From Celoporthe dispersa (Eukaryota; Ascomycota; Sordariomycetes; Diaporthales; Cryphonectriaceae): 64,000 bases of DNA. The notes beneath the pieces were generated by a model, which saw only the letters and a program-made list of their open reading frames with translations, had not been told where the DNA came from and did not search any database. The position numbers were made by a program, and so were the translations under genes. Below, in pieces: positions 11,765 through 24,198 of this stretch; within the stretch, counting starts at the first letter, position 1, and the number at the start of each line of letters is the position of its first letter. The stretch is from contig WAID01000003.1 in NCBI GenBank assembly GCA_016584495.1, forward strand, positions 5,784,501-5,848,500, in the 5' to 3' direction.

Positions 11765-13774
11765 ATGTTTGGCAGGAACACATGTACGTCTGTCTTGACT
11801 TTCTCTTTCCCCCTCCTTCGTCACCACTGTCTGACCCAGGATTTCCTCATACATGTACAGCCCCGAAGAACGACCTGGGCCACGACGAGGTCCACAGTGA
11901 CGGCATGAAGGACGACAGCGGCATCAAGAACGGGAGCGGGTCGCCCGACTTCCAGCGAGACCAGCCCGGCGACGGCTATGCCAGGGAGGAGTACGATGAG
12001 CTTGGCGTAGCGTGTCCTCCGCATACCACCGAGAAGAAGCTCATGGCCAGGATCGACCTGCACATCCTGCCCTTCATCAGCCTGCTGTACCTCCTCGCCT
12101 TCCTGGACAGGGTGAACATCGCCAACGCCAAGTCCTTTGGGCTCACCACCGATCTCAACCTGGGAGGCGTCGAGTACAACACCATCCTAACCATCTTCTT
12201 CGTCCCTTGTGAGTAGCCATGAATGTGCGGTTGCTTATTGTGACCCGTACCGTCGCGACCGCCCCCGCCTGGTCCCGCCCAGTCAGCCAGCTGCTAATCA
12301 AGTCCTCTCGAGGAGGAACCCCCCCCAACCAGACGTCTTCTTCGAGATCCCCTCCAACATCCTCCTGAAGAGGCTGTCCCCGAGGATCTGGCTCTCCATC
12401 TGCGGCATCGGCTTCGGCCTGGTCATGGTCACTCAAGGCCTGACCCAAAACTACTCTGGCATCATCGCCACCCGCTTCTTCCTGGGCCTGTTTGAGTGCG
12501 GCATGTTTCCCGGCTGCTTCTACCTTCTCAGCATGTGGTACAAGCGCGGCGAGGCCCAGAAGCGCTTCTCTTTCTTCTTTTGCTCCACGTCCCTGGCCGG
12601 CGCCTTTGGCGGGCTGCTGGCCTCTGCCATTGGCAAGAGTAAGTCTCGAGCTGTGAGAGGGTCTTGAGTTCTATGCGTGCGTGTGTGTGCGTGTGAGTGT
12701 GTGTCTAGCTAACAAGGCCTTGCGCGCGCGTGTGTAGTGGACGGCCTGCGAGGGTACAGCGGCTGGCGCTGGATTTTCATCCTCGAGGGCTCTCTGACGT
12801 TTGTCATCTGCATCGCGTTCCTCTTTGTCTTTCCGACCTTGTGAGCGCTCTATTCCTCCCTGATATGCATGAGCCCTCGTGTCTAATGCTCGAGATCCAG
12901 CCCTGAACAGGCCAGGTGGCTAGACGAAACGGAGAGGTCCTACATCAAGGCCCGCCTGGAGGCAGACCTGGGCCGGAATGCCGCAGAGCGCAAGATCACC
13001 TTCAGCGATGTCCTGAGCACCCTGCGCGACCCAAAGGTCCTCCTGGGCGGCTTCATGTATATGGGTCTGATAGTGTATGTTTTTGGAAAGAGAGAGAGAA
13101 GACAAAAAAAAACCCACCCTCGGACAGAGGTCCTCATCTATATATGTAAGCCAGCTGACATTGAAAACAGCCCCGCATACGGATACGCCTACTTCAGCCC
13201 AGCCATCATCTCAACCTACAATTATGGCGCCATCGAGACCCAACTCCACTCCACCCCGCCCTGGGCTGCCGCCTTCGGCTTCAGCATGCTCGTCGCCGTG
13301 CTCTCGGACCTCACCCGCCACCGCTTCCTCTTCGCCGTCGCCCCGCTCTGCCTCTCCATCACCGGCTTCGCCATCCTCCTCACCGTCCACGACAACCTGC
13401 ACCTCGAGTACGCCTCGCTCTTCCTCGTCTGCATGGGTACCTACGGCGCCATGCCGGTGATCGTCTGCTGGTACAATATGAACCTCGGCGGCCATCACCG
13501 CCGCGCCGTCGGGTCGGCCTGGCAGATTGGGTTTGGTAATATCGGGGGGATTGTTGCTACCTATAGTTTCCTGAGCCGGGACGCGCCCGAGTATAAGCCT
13601 GGGTATAGTATCTGTATCGGGTTCATCTGTCTCTGTGTCGTGAGTAGTTGTATCTATGCGGCGCTTATTACCTGGGAGAACAGGAGGCGCCGGCGTACGG
13701 TGAGGCGGGAGATCAGTGATTATGAGAGGTCTGAGCTGGGCGATCTGAACCCGGAATTTAGGTATATGCTCTAA
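11765..13774 (+). CDS. MFS transporter, anion:cation symporter (allantoate/nicotinate permease-like) family
   Basis: Plasma-membrane 12-TM permease of the Dal5/Tna1/Liz1-like group; the substrate cannot be read from sequence. Six exons: 11765-11783, 11861-12208, 12333-12638, 12738-12840, 12901-13074 and 13171-13774. All introns have GT..AG ends and the phases join to 517 codons plus stop. The first exon is only 19 nt (MFGRNT). Family features are FLDRVNIANAKSFGL at the end of TM1, RFFLGLFECGMFPGCFYLLS in TM4-5, WYKRGEAQKR in the A-like loop, and GWRWIFILEG before TM6. The long hydrophilic N-terminus (about 75 residues) and short charged C-tail are usual. The frame is intact throughout, unlike several neighbours. 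Confidence 0.9.
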
Positions 13775-13996
13775 ATTTAGAAGGGAAAGAAGGGGGGGAG
13801 GGAGGGGTTCGTCCTACGGCTGGTGACGTTTCGATGTTAGGAGAACTGGAGAGCCATAATGCTCAACATCTTCGATTTCGATGTATATTTGACCACATGG
13901 ACATGGCCCACAAGCCTTTGCTGGTATCAGGTAGACAACACGATTGCATGAGTAATTGATACCGAGATCTTACTCTGTTCGTTCGGATACCCAGTC

Positions 13997-15946
13997 TCAC
14001 GACCACGTCGGCGTCTCATCAGGAAATACACCCGTCTCCCAGACAGCCAAGAATCCTTCCTTCCTCTCGTCATCGCTGAACAGGCCGTTCCACCCCCTCC
14101 AGACTTTTCTCAGCCTCACCATCATGTCTCCACCGGTTCCCTCGCCCTTCTCCTGGCCAAAGAACCCCATGAGCACCGGCTCGATACTCTCGAAGCCCAC
14201 AATATAGCGCGGGACCTCGCCTCCTCTGTCGTTCTTGCTGTCGCCCCCTTCTCCGCCGACCAGAGCTGGCACAGGCGGCCACATCTCCTCGGCCAGGAAG
14301 TCCACACCCCAGCCCTCGGCCTGCCCAAAGCCCTGGAAGAAGCGCTTCGTCTCGTCCATGTATGCCTCCCTCTCCTCGCTGCGCGGCGCCGTGTGCAGCG
14401 GCGGCTCGCAGGTGAGAGCCCTGGCCCGGAGGGACGGGTAGACGAGGTGCGATCGCCAAGGGGTGGCATGACACGGCGTCAGGAACAGGGCAAAGAGCTC
14501 ATCCGCCGCCCCGCTGCCGTGCTGGACGGGCGGGGGAGCCGCAGGTGCTGCAGCCGCGGCCGCAGAGTGGTAGTGGTGATGCGGCTGTGCCGGGTGGAGG
14601 GTCAGCATGTCGGGGTGGATGCGCTCGTACTCGTGGCGGAGGAAGTGCATCACCGAGATGGGCGCCGCGGCGTGGAAGAGGGAGAGGTAGGCCGCGATGA
14701 CGAGGTTGACAGAGATGAGACCCGTGAGGAGGGCTGTCTTGGCCTGGGAGGGCTGGCGGCCGGGAGGCGCGGAGAAGAGACCCGCGAACGAGGGCGCCGC
14801 GAGGATGTGGAGGATGGGGAGGAGGGGCAGGATGAAGCGGACTTCCTTGTGAGAGATGAGAGACAGGGTTGTGATGGTCGTGATGACGATGAGGGCCAGC
14901 GTCTTGAGCGTGTTGGACTGCAGAGCCGTCGCTTCTGGGCTGGACGAGGCGGTGGACCTGTACAGGCCGGCGAGCGCGAATGGCAAAAAGGTCATTGTGA
15001 GCTGCGTGATGCCCTGCGATAGGTAGTAGTGCCAGTCCATCTCGCCATAGAACACGGCGAGGTCCTGCGAGAGGTTGAAGCGGAGAAAGTGATATGGCGG
15101 GAATGTCCACTCGCCGAAATACAGACGGTCAGACAGGGCAGACAATAGCAGGGCGGCACTGCCGCATAGTACTGCCTCTCTGATGAGAACGAACAGGATC
15201 CTGGGGGTGATGGGACTCTTGCCCCGGAGCGTGGGCCGGGCCAGCGCTGCCATCACCACGGTGGCCCATATGAAGACGTTGGTAGGCCTGAGAAGGACCG
15301 CAAGGGCAGCCAGGCAGAGGGACACACGGAGGCTACACTCCTGTCAGCACATACGCAAGCAGTACATGGGCCCGCCCTCCTGCGAGGTGACTAAATACCT
15401 GCTGAGGCGCTCCCTCCTTGCCGAGATGCCACTGTGCGTCTCGGACACATCACCAAGCAGGTCCCAGGGCCAGAAGCTCAGCGCCACGACCGTCAGGGTC
15501 ATCTCGAGAGAATTCGAGAAAGTCCTGGCGGTGCAGTACCACTGCCAGGGATTGAGCACGGCGACACATAACTATGATGGGCCCATTAGCCAAAGGGCGT
15601 GGCCGAGCCATGATGGAGAAGCGACAGGGGGTGGGGGCACAGGCTTCCATACCGCTGACCATGCCGACCTGCTGCCCTGGCCGTAGACCCTTTCTGCCAG
15701 CTTCCAGGTGTAAAAATCACCCAACACAGCCAGGCAGGCCTGAACCAGTGTAGGCAGGGCGACTAGGAGGGATGCCCTCGAGGAGGGAGCACATGGCAGG
15801 ACGGCAGTGATCTTGTCTGCCGTGGCGTATGCAGCAGCGAAGACAGCGGGGTGGAGAGAGGACCGCAAGTGGTATTTCCATTCCTACTTGAGCTGGTCAG
15901 CCAACACCTTGTCACGATGTCCATCTCCCTCTATCCCAATGACATC

Positions 15947-15986
<40 letters not shown>

Positions 15987-16212
15987 ACAAAAAGATGCCT
16001 ACCCAGGTGATCCAGGCACCGCTGTCTGGCCCAAATGCCAGGTTCCACGCCGGTTCGAGAGCCTGGAAGTACTCGTCCGGCTGGAAAAACGTGTGACCTG
16101 TGCAGAGCACATTGACCAGACGGAGGATGAGGAGGCCAACCAGCACATGTTGTGACCGGAGCCAGAGCCCATGTTGAGAGTGTGTTGGCTGGCGGGCTTC
16201 ACGGGCAGACAT
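13997..16212 (-). CDS. gpi10: GPI mannosyltransferase 3 (GPI10/PIG-B), GT22 family
   Basis: ER membrane enzyme that adds the third mannose to the GPI-anchor precursor from dolichol-P-mannose. Four exons on the minus strand: 16212-16003, 15883-15653, 15571-15399 and 15332-13997. Splice phases close to 649 residues, normal for the family. Exon 1 carries the GT-C signature region HTFFQPDEYFQALEPAWNLA, with the expected acidic residues in the first luminal loop. Exons 2-3 encode LSVLNPWQWYC-like (AVLNPWQWYCTARTFSNSLE), and exon 4 has RPTNVFIW, DWHYYLSQGI and the GT22 motif SHKEVRFILPLLP. Multiple TM segments are evident. Intron 1 (15884-16002) is mostly a TC repeat in the sense strand. The gene is divergent from OAT. 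Confidence 0.93.
15949..15984. repeat. GA microsatellite inside GPI10 intron 1
   Basis: About 18 GA units on the plus strand, so UC repeats in the GPI10 pre-mRNA. It lies wholly in the intron (15884-16002) and probably serves as an extended pyrimidine tract before the acceptor at 15884. Confidence 0.85.
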
Positions 16213-17449
16213 CGTCAGGAAGCGAGCAGCTTCATGGGCTGGAGAGACCTCACAGTGATCTCATGCGGCGGACGATACCTATAGAGAAGAATGGTAGTCC
16301 CAGCGTCTGGGCGTTGGAGGTTTCGTGGGGTGTGGAATCACAAAGGCCGACTGCTCTCTCTACACGTGCAGCTTAGGTAGGTTGGTACTGAGCAAGTACT
16401 TGGTACTTCAGCAGCTAGTACGTACGGTGCTCTGGTACCGGCTTGTTGAGCCTCACTGAGATTTCCCCAAGCTGCAGCGGGATACCCCTGGAAAGCCCTC
16501 TAGGCAGGGCGCTGTGATTGGCCTGCAGCGCCAGGCGTAATTGGTAAAGAACGATTGGCTCTGGCGCTCACAGGGGGTCGCCGTCCCGCTGCATTCGTGG
16601 GGGTGGGATTGCCCCTCCATCCCGCTATCGGACCCTGAAACTTGGGGGGGAGGGGTGGTACAAGACGTGCCAAAACGTCCCCTACCCTGCTGTGTGAAGG
16701 TCCTATGGGCCCTCAAACTATACCGAGTATTTTTTTTCCGGCTCAACAAGGCCATGAGACGGTGTGTTCGAGCTGACATGTGCCTGACCAGCTCCTTCAT
16801 CATCATCACCACCAATTGACCGCCACGGACAAGGCAGCTCAGCAAGGATCATCTGGCGCACCCCCATACCAAGCAGAGCGACAAGAGCAGCAGAGACAGT
16901 ATTCATTATTCATAGCGTCGGCTTGCTTCGGCATCCAGCTGTGGGCGTATGCCATCTTGTGACCCTGAGCGACCCAGGCACGGCTTAGAAGTCGATCAAA
17001 TGACTGGTCGCCGGCAGTAACGCAAACCACCGTTCGCGGTTATACTTGCACTTAGGGGTATAGCCTTGACGTAAAATCGTGCGTTGAGGAGGATTTGGTA
17101 TGGGGCTGTATTTTTTTCTCTCTCTCTCTTCCTTCTTTTTTTTTTCTCCCCCTCTCTTTCAGCCCGCACCTTCTTTCTTGTTCGAATTGGCATCTTGGAA
17201 CCGGCTTACAGTTAGCATCCATGTTCGTCCCCCTTCCCTGCCTTCCTTCCCTCTCGTGTGCTTGTCCTTATAAGTTCCTGCCGCCCCTTTCCTTAGCCTC
17301 TTCTCCTTCCTCCGTTGAGATTTCTTCCTCCTCACCAGGCTTCTTGCGCGTCTTTTCCCCCTACAGCGCCTAACACACTACGGATACCCAGCAAACGAGG
17401 AGAACAAGAGTCTTGCTTGACTAGTCAAGGTTCAAGAGAGAGCGCGCAC

Positions 17450-17480
<31 letters not shown>

Positions 17481-17602
17481 GGGTACCACCTGACAAAGAG
17501 CACCCGACCCCGATCTCGCCTTGATCCTGATCTCAGCTGGACACTCTTCCTCCTCCGCAACCAAACCTTCAACCACACCGCAGACACGACATAGGAGCCA
17601 AG
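16213..17602. other. Divergent promoter region, GPI10 / OAT
   Basis: 1.4 kb between two divergent genes with no coding signal. It holds a perfect inverted repeat AAGTAC-TTG-GTACTT (16394-16408), further GTAC motifs to about 16435, a strong CT-rich tract (17115-17350) and a GA run (17457-17481) in the probable OAT leader. Confidence 0.55.
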
Positions 17603-19417
17603 ATGGCGCCTCACGCCGACAAGGACGTCAATGGCGCCACCGCCGCCGACACCTCCCGCTACCACGCCTCCTCGACCAAGGCTGCCATCGCCGCCGAGAA
17701 CGAGTTCGCTGCCCACAACTACCACCCCCTCCCCGTCGTCTTCGCGCGCGCCGAGGGCGTCAACGTCTGGGACCCCGAGGGCAAGCAGTACCTCGACTTC
17801 CTGTCCGCCTATAGCGCCGTCAACCAGGGTCACTGCCACCCGGAGCTGATCAAGGCCCTCACCGCCCAGGCCGGCCGCCTGACCCTCTCGTCCCGCGCCT
17901 TCCACAACGATGTGTTCCCCGTCTGGGCCGAGAAGGTCAAGAACATGTTCGGCTACGACATGGTGCTGCCCATGAACACGGGCGCCGAGGCCGTCGAGAC
18001 CGCCATCAAGATCGCGCGCAAGTGGGCATATAAGGTCAAGAAGGTCCCCGAGGGGGAAGGCCCTGGTGTTCTCGGCCCTCGAGAACTTCCACGGGAGGAC
18101 GGTGAGTGCTGCTTGCGGCTGAGCAGCATCCTTGTCTTGCGCCAGAGCTTGTTTCCAGAAGAGAGAGAGAGAGAGAGAGAGAGAAAGAAAGAGAGACAAG
18201 TGAGAGATAAGCAAGAGACGTTGGGATCTAACAGCCGCGGCCGCTATTATAGATGACGGCCATCTCGCTGTCCACCGACCCGGAGTCACGAGATAACTAC
18301 GGCCCTTACGTTCCCAACATCGGCGCCACCTCCCCTTCCACCGGCAAGGCTATCCGGTACAACAACATCGCTGACCTCGAGGAGGTCCTCGAGGCCCACG
18401 GCAAGGAGACCGCGGCCTTCATCGTCGAGCCCATCCAGGGCGAGGCGGGTGTCGTCGTGCCGGACGAGGACTACCTAGGCAAGGTGTCGGCCCTGTGCAA
18501 GAAGCACAACGTGCTCTTCATCTGCGACGAGATCCAGACGGGCATCGGGCGCACGGGCAAGATGCTCTGCCACCAGTGGGCCGGCATCAAGCCTGACCTT
18601 GTGACCCTCGGCAAGGCCATCTCGGGTGGCATGTACCCTGTCTCGGTGAGTTTCGCCCAAGCCTCTTCCTCTGGATGCGGAGGAACACAGACCCTCCTCT
18701 CGCCTCTACAAGTGTACATAAGCTTTGTTGGGGCGGAGAAGGGGAGGGAGTACTGAGGCTGACTTTGGGTTTACAGTGTGTGCTGGCCGACAAGGATGTT
18801 ATGCTGGTGATCGAGCCCGGGACGCACGGGAGCACGTACGGTGGAAACCCCCTGGGATGCGCCGTGTCGCTTCGCGCGCTCGAGCTCATCGAGGAGGAGG
18901 ATCTGACGGCAAAGGCTGAGAAGCTGGGCAGCATCTTCCGCGAGGGGGTGGCCTCGTTCAGCTCGCCAATCGTCCAGAAGGTCCGGGGCAAGGGTCTCCT
19001 CAACGCTGTGGTCATTGATGAGTCCGCAGCCAATGGCAGGTCTGCCTGGGATCTTTGCATTTTGTTGAAGGAAAAAGGTCTTTTGGTGAGTCTCGTCATC
19101 ATCTCCGGATTCTGCCTACCTCTGCTTGCTGGGCTGCACGCACATGGGTGACCACCCTGCTCGAACGGCCCCTTCACCGCCTGTCCTGCAGGTACCGCCC
19201 AGCGGCGCTGTTGAGAGCTGCCCCCCCCCCCCTCTCTCCTTAGTGACGGACAGCGAAGCATGTGGGGACTAACACGGAACAGGCGAAACCGACGCACGGG
19301 AACATCATCCGATTTGCCCCCCCTCTGGTCATTACGGAAGCGGAATTGCGCAAGGCGCTGGGCATTATCGGCGAGGCCCTGAAGGAACTGCCGAACGCGA
19401 AGCACGCCGAGCATTAG
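17603..19417 (+). CDS. oat: Ornithine aminotransferase (one apparent frame break)
   Basis: PLP enzyme converting ornithine and 2-oxoglutarate to glutamate semialdehyde and glutamate in arginine catabolism (yeast CAR2, Aspergillus otaA). Exons: 17603-18101, 18253-18645, 18777-19085 and 19283-19417. It starts MAPHADKDVNGATAADTSRY without a clear mitochondrial presequence, so it is probably cytosolic as in other fungi. Motifs: YLDFLSAYSAVNQGHCHP, MNTGAEAVETAIKIARKW, the aspartate of ICDEIQTGIGRTG, and the Schiff-base lysine in TLGKAISGGMYPVS. Exon 1 is out of frame after the five-G run at 18052-18056; one G fewer gives EGKALVFSALENFHGRT, which matches the family and reaches the splice site in phase. 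Intron 1 contains a GA microsatellite (about 18162-18185). Confidence 0.92.
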
Positions 19418-22400
19418 GCTGAGTGCTGTCGCTCGAAGGGAGCCGCGGACAGCCACGTGGCTGGATGCTCGTTCGCCCTCGCGACTAGCCGGCCCTTTTA
19501 TGGTGCTGGCTCTTTCAATGACGGGGGGACAGGCTGACGACAGAAAGTCTAGAAGTCGTTTACCGCTTCGCTTGCTGATGGGAAGGATGCAAGAGGTGGA
19601 TCTTAGGAAGGACTTAAGAGTCTGAGGGAAAAAAAAAAAGGAAAAGATCTTTCTCAGCAGCGAGGATGGAAACGAACAAGGCTGTCGTCCCGCGGTTCTG
19701 GAGCAAGGGTTCCCTCCGAGGAGAAGGGGGGGGGCTGGTTCTAGACAGACAGACCATGGGCATGGAAATTTGTTGAATGGACAGCAGACAGAGCATGACG
19801 CCACTTGGCTGGAACAATTCAACCCATGCTGACAGCTAGGATTCGGTGATGCTGGGTTGGGTGGGTTTGGTTGGTTGGTCGGTCTGGAGATGGCTTGTTG
19901 TTGCATCATCATCATCATCAAGAAGATACATACCCTCGGGCAGCCGAGATAGAAGTATGCATAGACCCTCAGAGAACTACAAGGGTGGGGTGGGGGGAAT
20001 GAAATACATACTATGTATGATATCACACAAAAGTTGCACATGAGAGCAGATCACTGCCGTGAGAGAAACACCAGCCAACCAAAGCCTGCTTTTGCTCCCT
20101 TGGCCGCGCACCGAACCTGAGCGCGCCGTCAGCCTGGCCGTTCGTCTCTAGAGATGGGGACAGGATCGTGTGAAACAACCCCGGCACCGTTGCCACAAGC
20201 ATGCAGCCGTGCGGCCCAGCCAGGCAGGAGAGGCAAGACAGGCAAGAAAAAGGAAAGGGAAAACTCCACAACAGAGCCTCCTCCTCCTTCTCCTCCTCCT
20301 CCTCCTCTTCCTCACCCTCCATCCCCCTCCCGGCGCGATGAGCTGTCGTCTATCCCGCTTGGCGTTCGTGACACATCACCGGGATGCCAGAACGGGACAG
20401 GGAGACAGAGCTCCTTGCATTCGTGAACCAACGTCTTGCTTTGGTTTCTTAGGCCGGCACGGCACAGCACAGGCTGCAACAAAGTAGATTAAGTATTTCC
20501 CCCTCCCCGCCAAGTCCTTACCACCCAATCAGCTCTCGAAAATGGGGTGGTTCCTGCAAGAGGGGGTTGTGCACTTCCCAAGACAAGGGTTCACTATTCG
20601 TCCAAAATCGGCAATGCAGCTGTGTGTCTACGCGGCCGCCCGCGCCCGGCTTGTTAGGCAGAAAAGAGAAAGCGTGCATGATGCAGATAGCCTATGTTTG
20701 TGTGGGTGTGGCCGCATTCCCGCATGCTGATTTGCGTGGCCCTCTGGTCGTTTTTGGGCGGCAAGGGGGACGAGGTAGGTAGGCCAGGCCGGTCAGCGGC
20801 GCTGCTGTCCTGATCTGGCGGGTCGCTTGGGGTGCTGTGCCGGAGCTACGACAGCATGGGAGCTGGCAGGAAGCATCTGATCGACGAGTGGTGGACAGCA
20901 CGTCTTAGATGAGATGGGACTAGACGGACGGGGGACCGTGGGACGTGCTGTGTTGCTGCTGACTCTCCAGGCGAGCGTCAAGGCTCAGGTTCGGGCCCAG
21001 GCTCGGGCGGTACTCGACGGATGGCACGTGAGAGCCTGCCGTGGATGGTCTGGTCGAGTGATGCCCGCTGCTGCGGCAGTGGAGAGAGGGTCTGCCCCCA
21101 GGTGGCTGTTATTGTTGATCAAGGTTGATGAGGTCCTGCCGCCGCCGAGAAGTGCACATGTACGCCGACTCCACAGTGGGTACAGTGAGCGTATCCATCG
21201 TAGTACCGTAGCCCATGGGACCTATGGTACAGGAGGAGGTCCCTACATGCTACAGTAGTTATGTTCGGGAAGGAAGAGAAAGAAGAGAGAGAGAGAGAGA
21301 AAAGGAGCATCATCGCCTCTGCAAAAGAAGCAGACCGCTGGGATCAAGAAAATGACTCGGGGCCTGCACTAAAAGGCAAGCACCCAAGGAAAGAGTTCAT
21401 CATAGAGTCACGTCTGTTCCTGACTCGGGCGAAGGCTTTTGAGAATCTTAAGCTGGGCTGGCTGACCAGATGTGCGTGGGTTTGCGCTGTTGGGGCGTGT
21501 CTGGTTCACTTCGCCCGGCGAGTTCAGCCTTGTTCTGGGATGTGACGGGCGCGCCTCGAGACGGGCATGGATAAGGGGAGAGAGAGAGCCACCGTGGACC
21601 TGGGGCGGGTGGTCTGAACGAATCCTCTCAGCCGCCGTGGCAACCCGGGGAGCTGCAGGAGAAACAAACTCCTCCCAAGAAGCAGGGACTGAGACACTCA
21701 GATGCCGATATCATGCAGGCCAGACCATGGTGTGGGTCTGGTCTGGTGCTGCCCTCCTCACACGCTCTCGCCCGGGGGGTGGGCGGACGGATCAACAAGA
21801 GGGTGCTGCTGGGAGCCCACCCAGCCTGGACCAGCTCAGGGTGGAGCAGGTTTGCCTCCGCAGAGGTGTCATGCAGGACGAGGACAGCTCAGCCAGAGAG
21901 CCGCCAACAGGACCTGTGTGTGTGTGTGTGTGTGTGTGCTCGTGTGTGGTGTAGGCGTGCCGGAGAGAAAGGAGGAGGCTTGCATCCTCGGGCCTGGCTG
22001 GTTGATTTCGGTGCAATTCGCTGCCCCTCTGTATTACGTCAGGCCTCTTCTTTCTTCTGCTAACATCTGGCAGGTAGTGTGTAGTGTGTTGCGCATCGCT
22101 AGTTCCGTAACTGTTGTTGTTAAGCATTGTGGTAGTTGGAGGAAGTGACGGTCCGCTATCGTTATCGATGCCACCCAGGGCGCGCTTTCCCTTTTGTTTT
22201 TTTTTTTGGCTTTTGGGGGGTGATAAGCCTGGGACTGGAGCTTGGCAGAGTGAGGAAGGAGGTTGGGTTACCCTGCGCCGCATCGATCCTGGATCGCCAT
22301 GTCACAGGATGTACGTACAGTTGTGGTAGGCTGGCTGGTCATGGTTGTACTGCATGCCTGCCCCCAAGGTGATTCACAGAGATACTGTATCCCTCTCCTG

Positions 22401-22826
22401 CTCCTCCCTTGTAGCGCGAAAACAGTTCACACACACACACACACACACCACGCTAGAGGCCGGGCGGAGCGTCTCGAGTGGACCGCGTGGAGCGGACGTG
22501 TTGCTGGCTAGGCAATTCTCTCCCCGGGTCCGAGCGTGGGAAAGGAGAGGACACACCCCCTCGTGTGAAGATGGTGGTATAGCATTGTGAGGGGGGATAC
22601 TGCAGGATACATCGACAGCTGTTGTCGAACTATCTATAGCCTGCAGCCAGAGCGGGACCAGGCACCGAACAGGCCGTTTACGGCATGCTAGGACTTGAAT
22701 ATTTGGGTTGAGCTTGGAAGAGGGCTCCCGCGGCAAAGGTGGTCCATTTGTGTGCAGTGTGTACCCCAGCTAACATAATACAAGCTCGACACATATGAGC
22801 ATACCACAGTACAACACCAGCACTAA

Positions 22827-22854
22827 AGAAGAAGAAGAAGAAGAAGAAGAAGAA
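22827..22854. repeat. GAA trinucleotide microsatellite
   Basis: About nine uninterrupted GAA units followed by GA-rich sequence. Intergenic; not part of any credible ORF. Confidence 0.85.
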
Positions 22855-24174
22855 AAGAGAGAGAGAAAAGAGGGGAATGGTGTTATCCTCGTCTGAGGAC
22901 CCAGTGGCACATCCAGCCGGTGGCCCCGATCGTACAGAGCTTATGGGATCTTCCGGGGTCGCCCACTGGCTGGCCCATGGAAGAAACGTTCACAGGAGTG
23001 TGGTGACAGCATATCGCAAGTGGGTTTCTGGATTAGTTGAGGTGCACGGCTCAAAGTTGAGTCATGGCTTCTCCTGGGGGCTGTCTATCACCTCGTACTA
23101 TGTATGTGGTCTGCGTGTCTGCTGGTGGATGGATGCATGGATGGATGGATCTTGGGCGACCGGGTTGCATCGCAAGGCCAGGAGAGAGAAAGGCTCCGTT
23201 ATCGCAGCCGAGGCGCGTTGTTATCGCAAGGCAAAGGCGCACGCGCGCAAGACGAAGCATTTTTGGATTGGCTTGTTCATTGTCACTGACCTGGTCAAAG
23301 ACACGGGAGGATCTTGGTGATAGGAGATTTACTCTTTCTGTGGACAGATTACACCCTAGCTTCAAAGGGCCAACAGCTCACAAAGAAAAACACAGCCGTA
23401 CCATCGTGCTGAGAATGCCAGAAAGGAAGATGTCTCCCATCCGTACATAAGATGGCACCCCTGTTGCTACGGGCGGTTAAGAATACAGGACCCAGATTCA
23501 GGAAAGAGGTGCCGTCTGACCCGGCCTGCAGCAGCTGCCCATCCTGTCCCATATGTGCAGGACCGGTGGGAGGAGATCCAATAACAGATCGACGGCCTCT
23601 GCTCAGGGCTCTGCTCTGTACAGTATTGGAGCCTGCCAGCCTGCTCGTGGTGGGTTGCGGTGCTAGAGTGCTTGCAGCTTGCTTCCCGCACCCTTTTCCA
23701 CTTCTGGAGTGGAGCTCGGGGTCTGGCACGACAGACTCTATCGCAAGGGTCCGTCTTGACAAGTCGTCATGCATACTATACTTACCATGTACAAAGTACG
23801 TACTGCGCCTTATCTGCCCCCAGCCTGCCTGCCTGCCTGCCTCACCTCGCCTGCGCCTGTTCCCTTCTGTCTCTGCTTTGGCCCAACGGGTGACGAATCC
23901 TGTACAGGTGAGCGCTTATTAGTATAGAAGAGTCGTGCGACTGACCGGTCAAATACTTCTGGGGGTCTCAGCGCTCTGTGTGTGCATGCGGGCGCCTGCG
24001 ATCTGGTGGAAGGGGGCAAGGCCTTTGTGTCGTGGGAGAAACCGGTCACGTCAACAGAGGTTCCTGACATGTAATTCAGACTACCCCCCCTTCCCCACAT
24101 AGAAGCGGCCGTCGTGACTTCCTGGATGTATTTCGTGTTTTGTTGCTTCGAGGTCGCTATGAGGTGGCGCTGGC

Positions 24175-24198
24175 GGCAGACGGTACGGCAGACGGTAC
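24175..24198. repeat. Two tandem copies of GGCAGACGGTAC
   Basis: Perfect direct duplication of a 12-mer, about 1.9 kb upstream of the ATG1 start. It could be a recent slippage event or a paired binding site; the sequence alone does not decide. Confidence 0.8.

Noticed and set aside
18587..20041. 484-codon minus-strand ORF over OAT exons and flank
   Set aside because: Runs through OAT exons and introns in antisense and into non-coding DNA; no recognisable domain.
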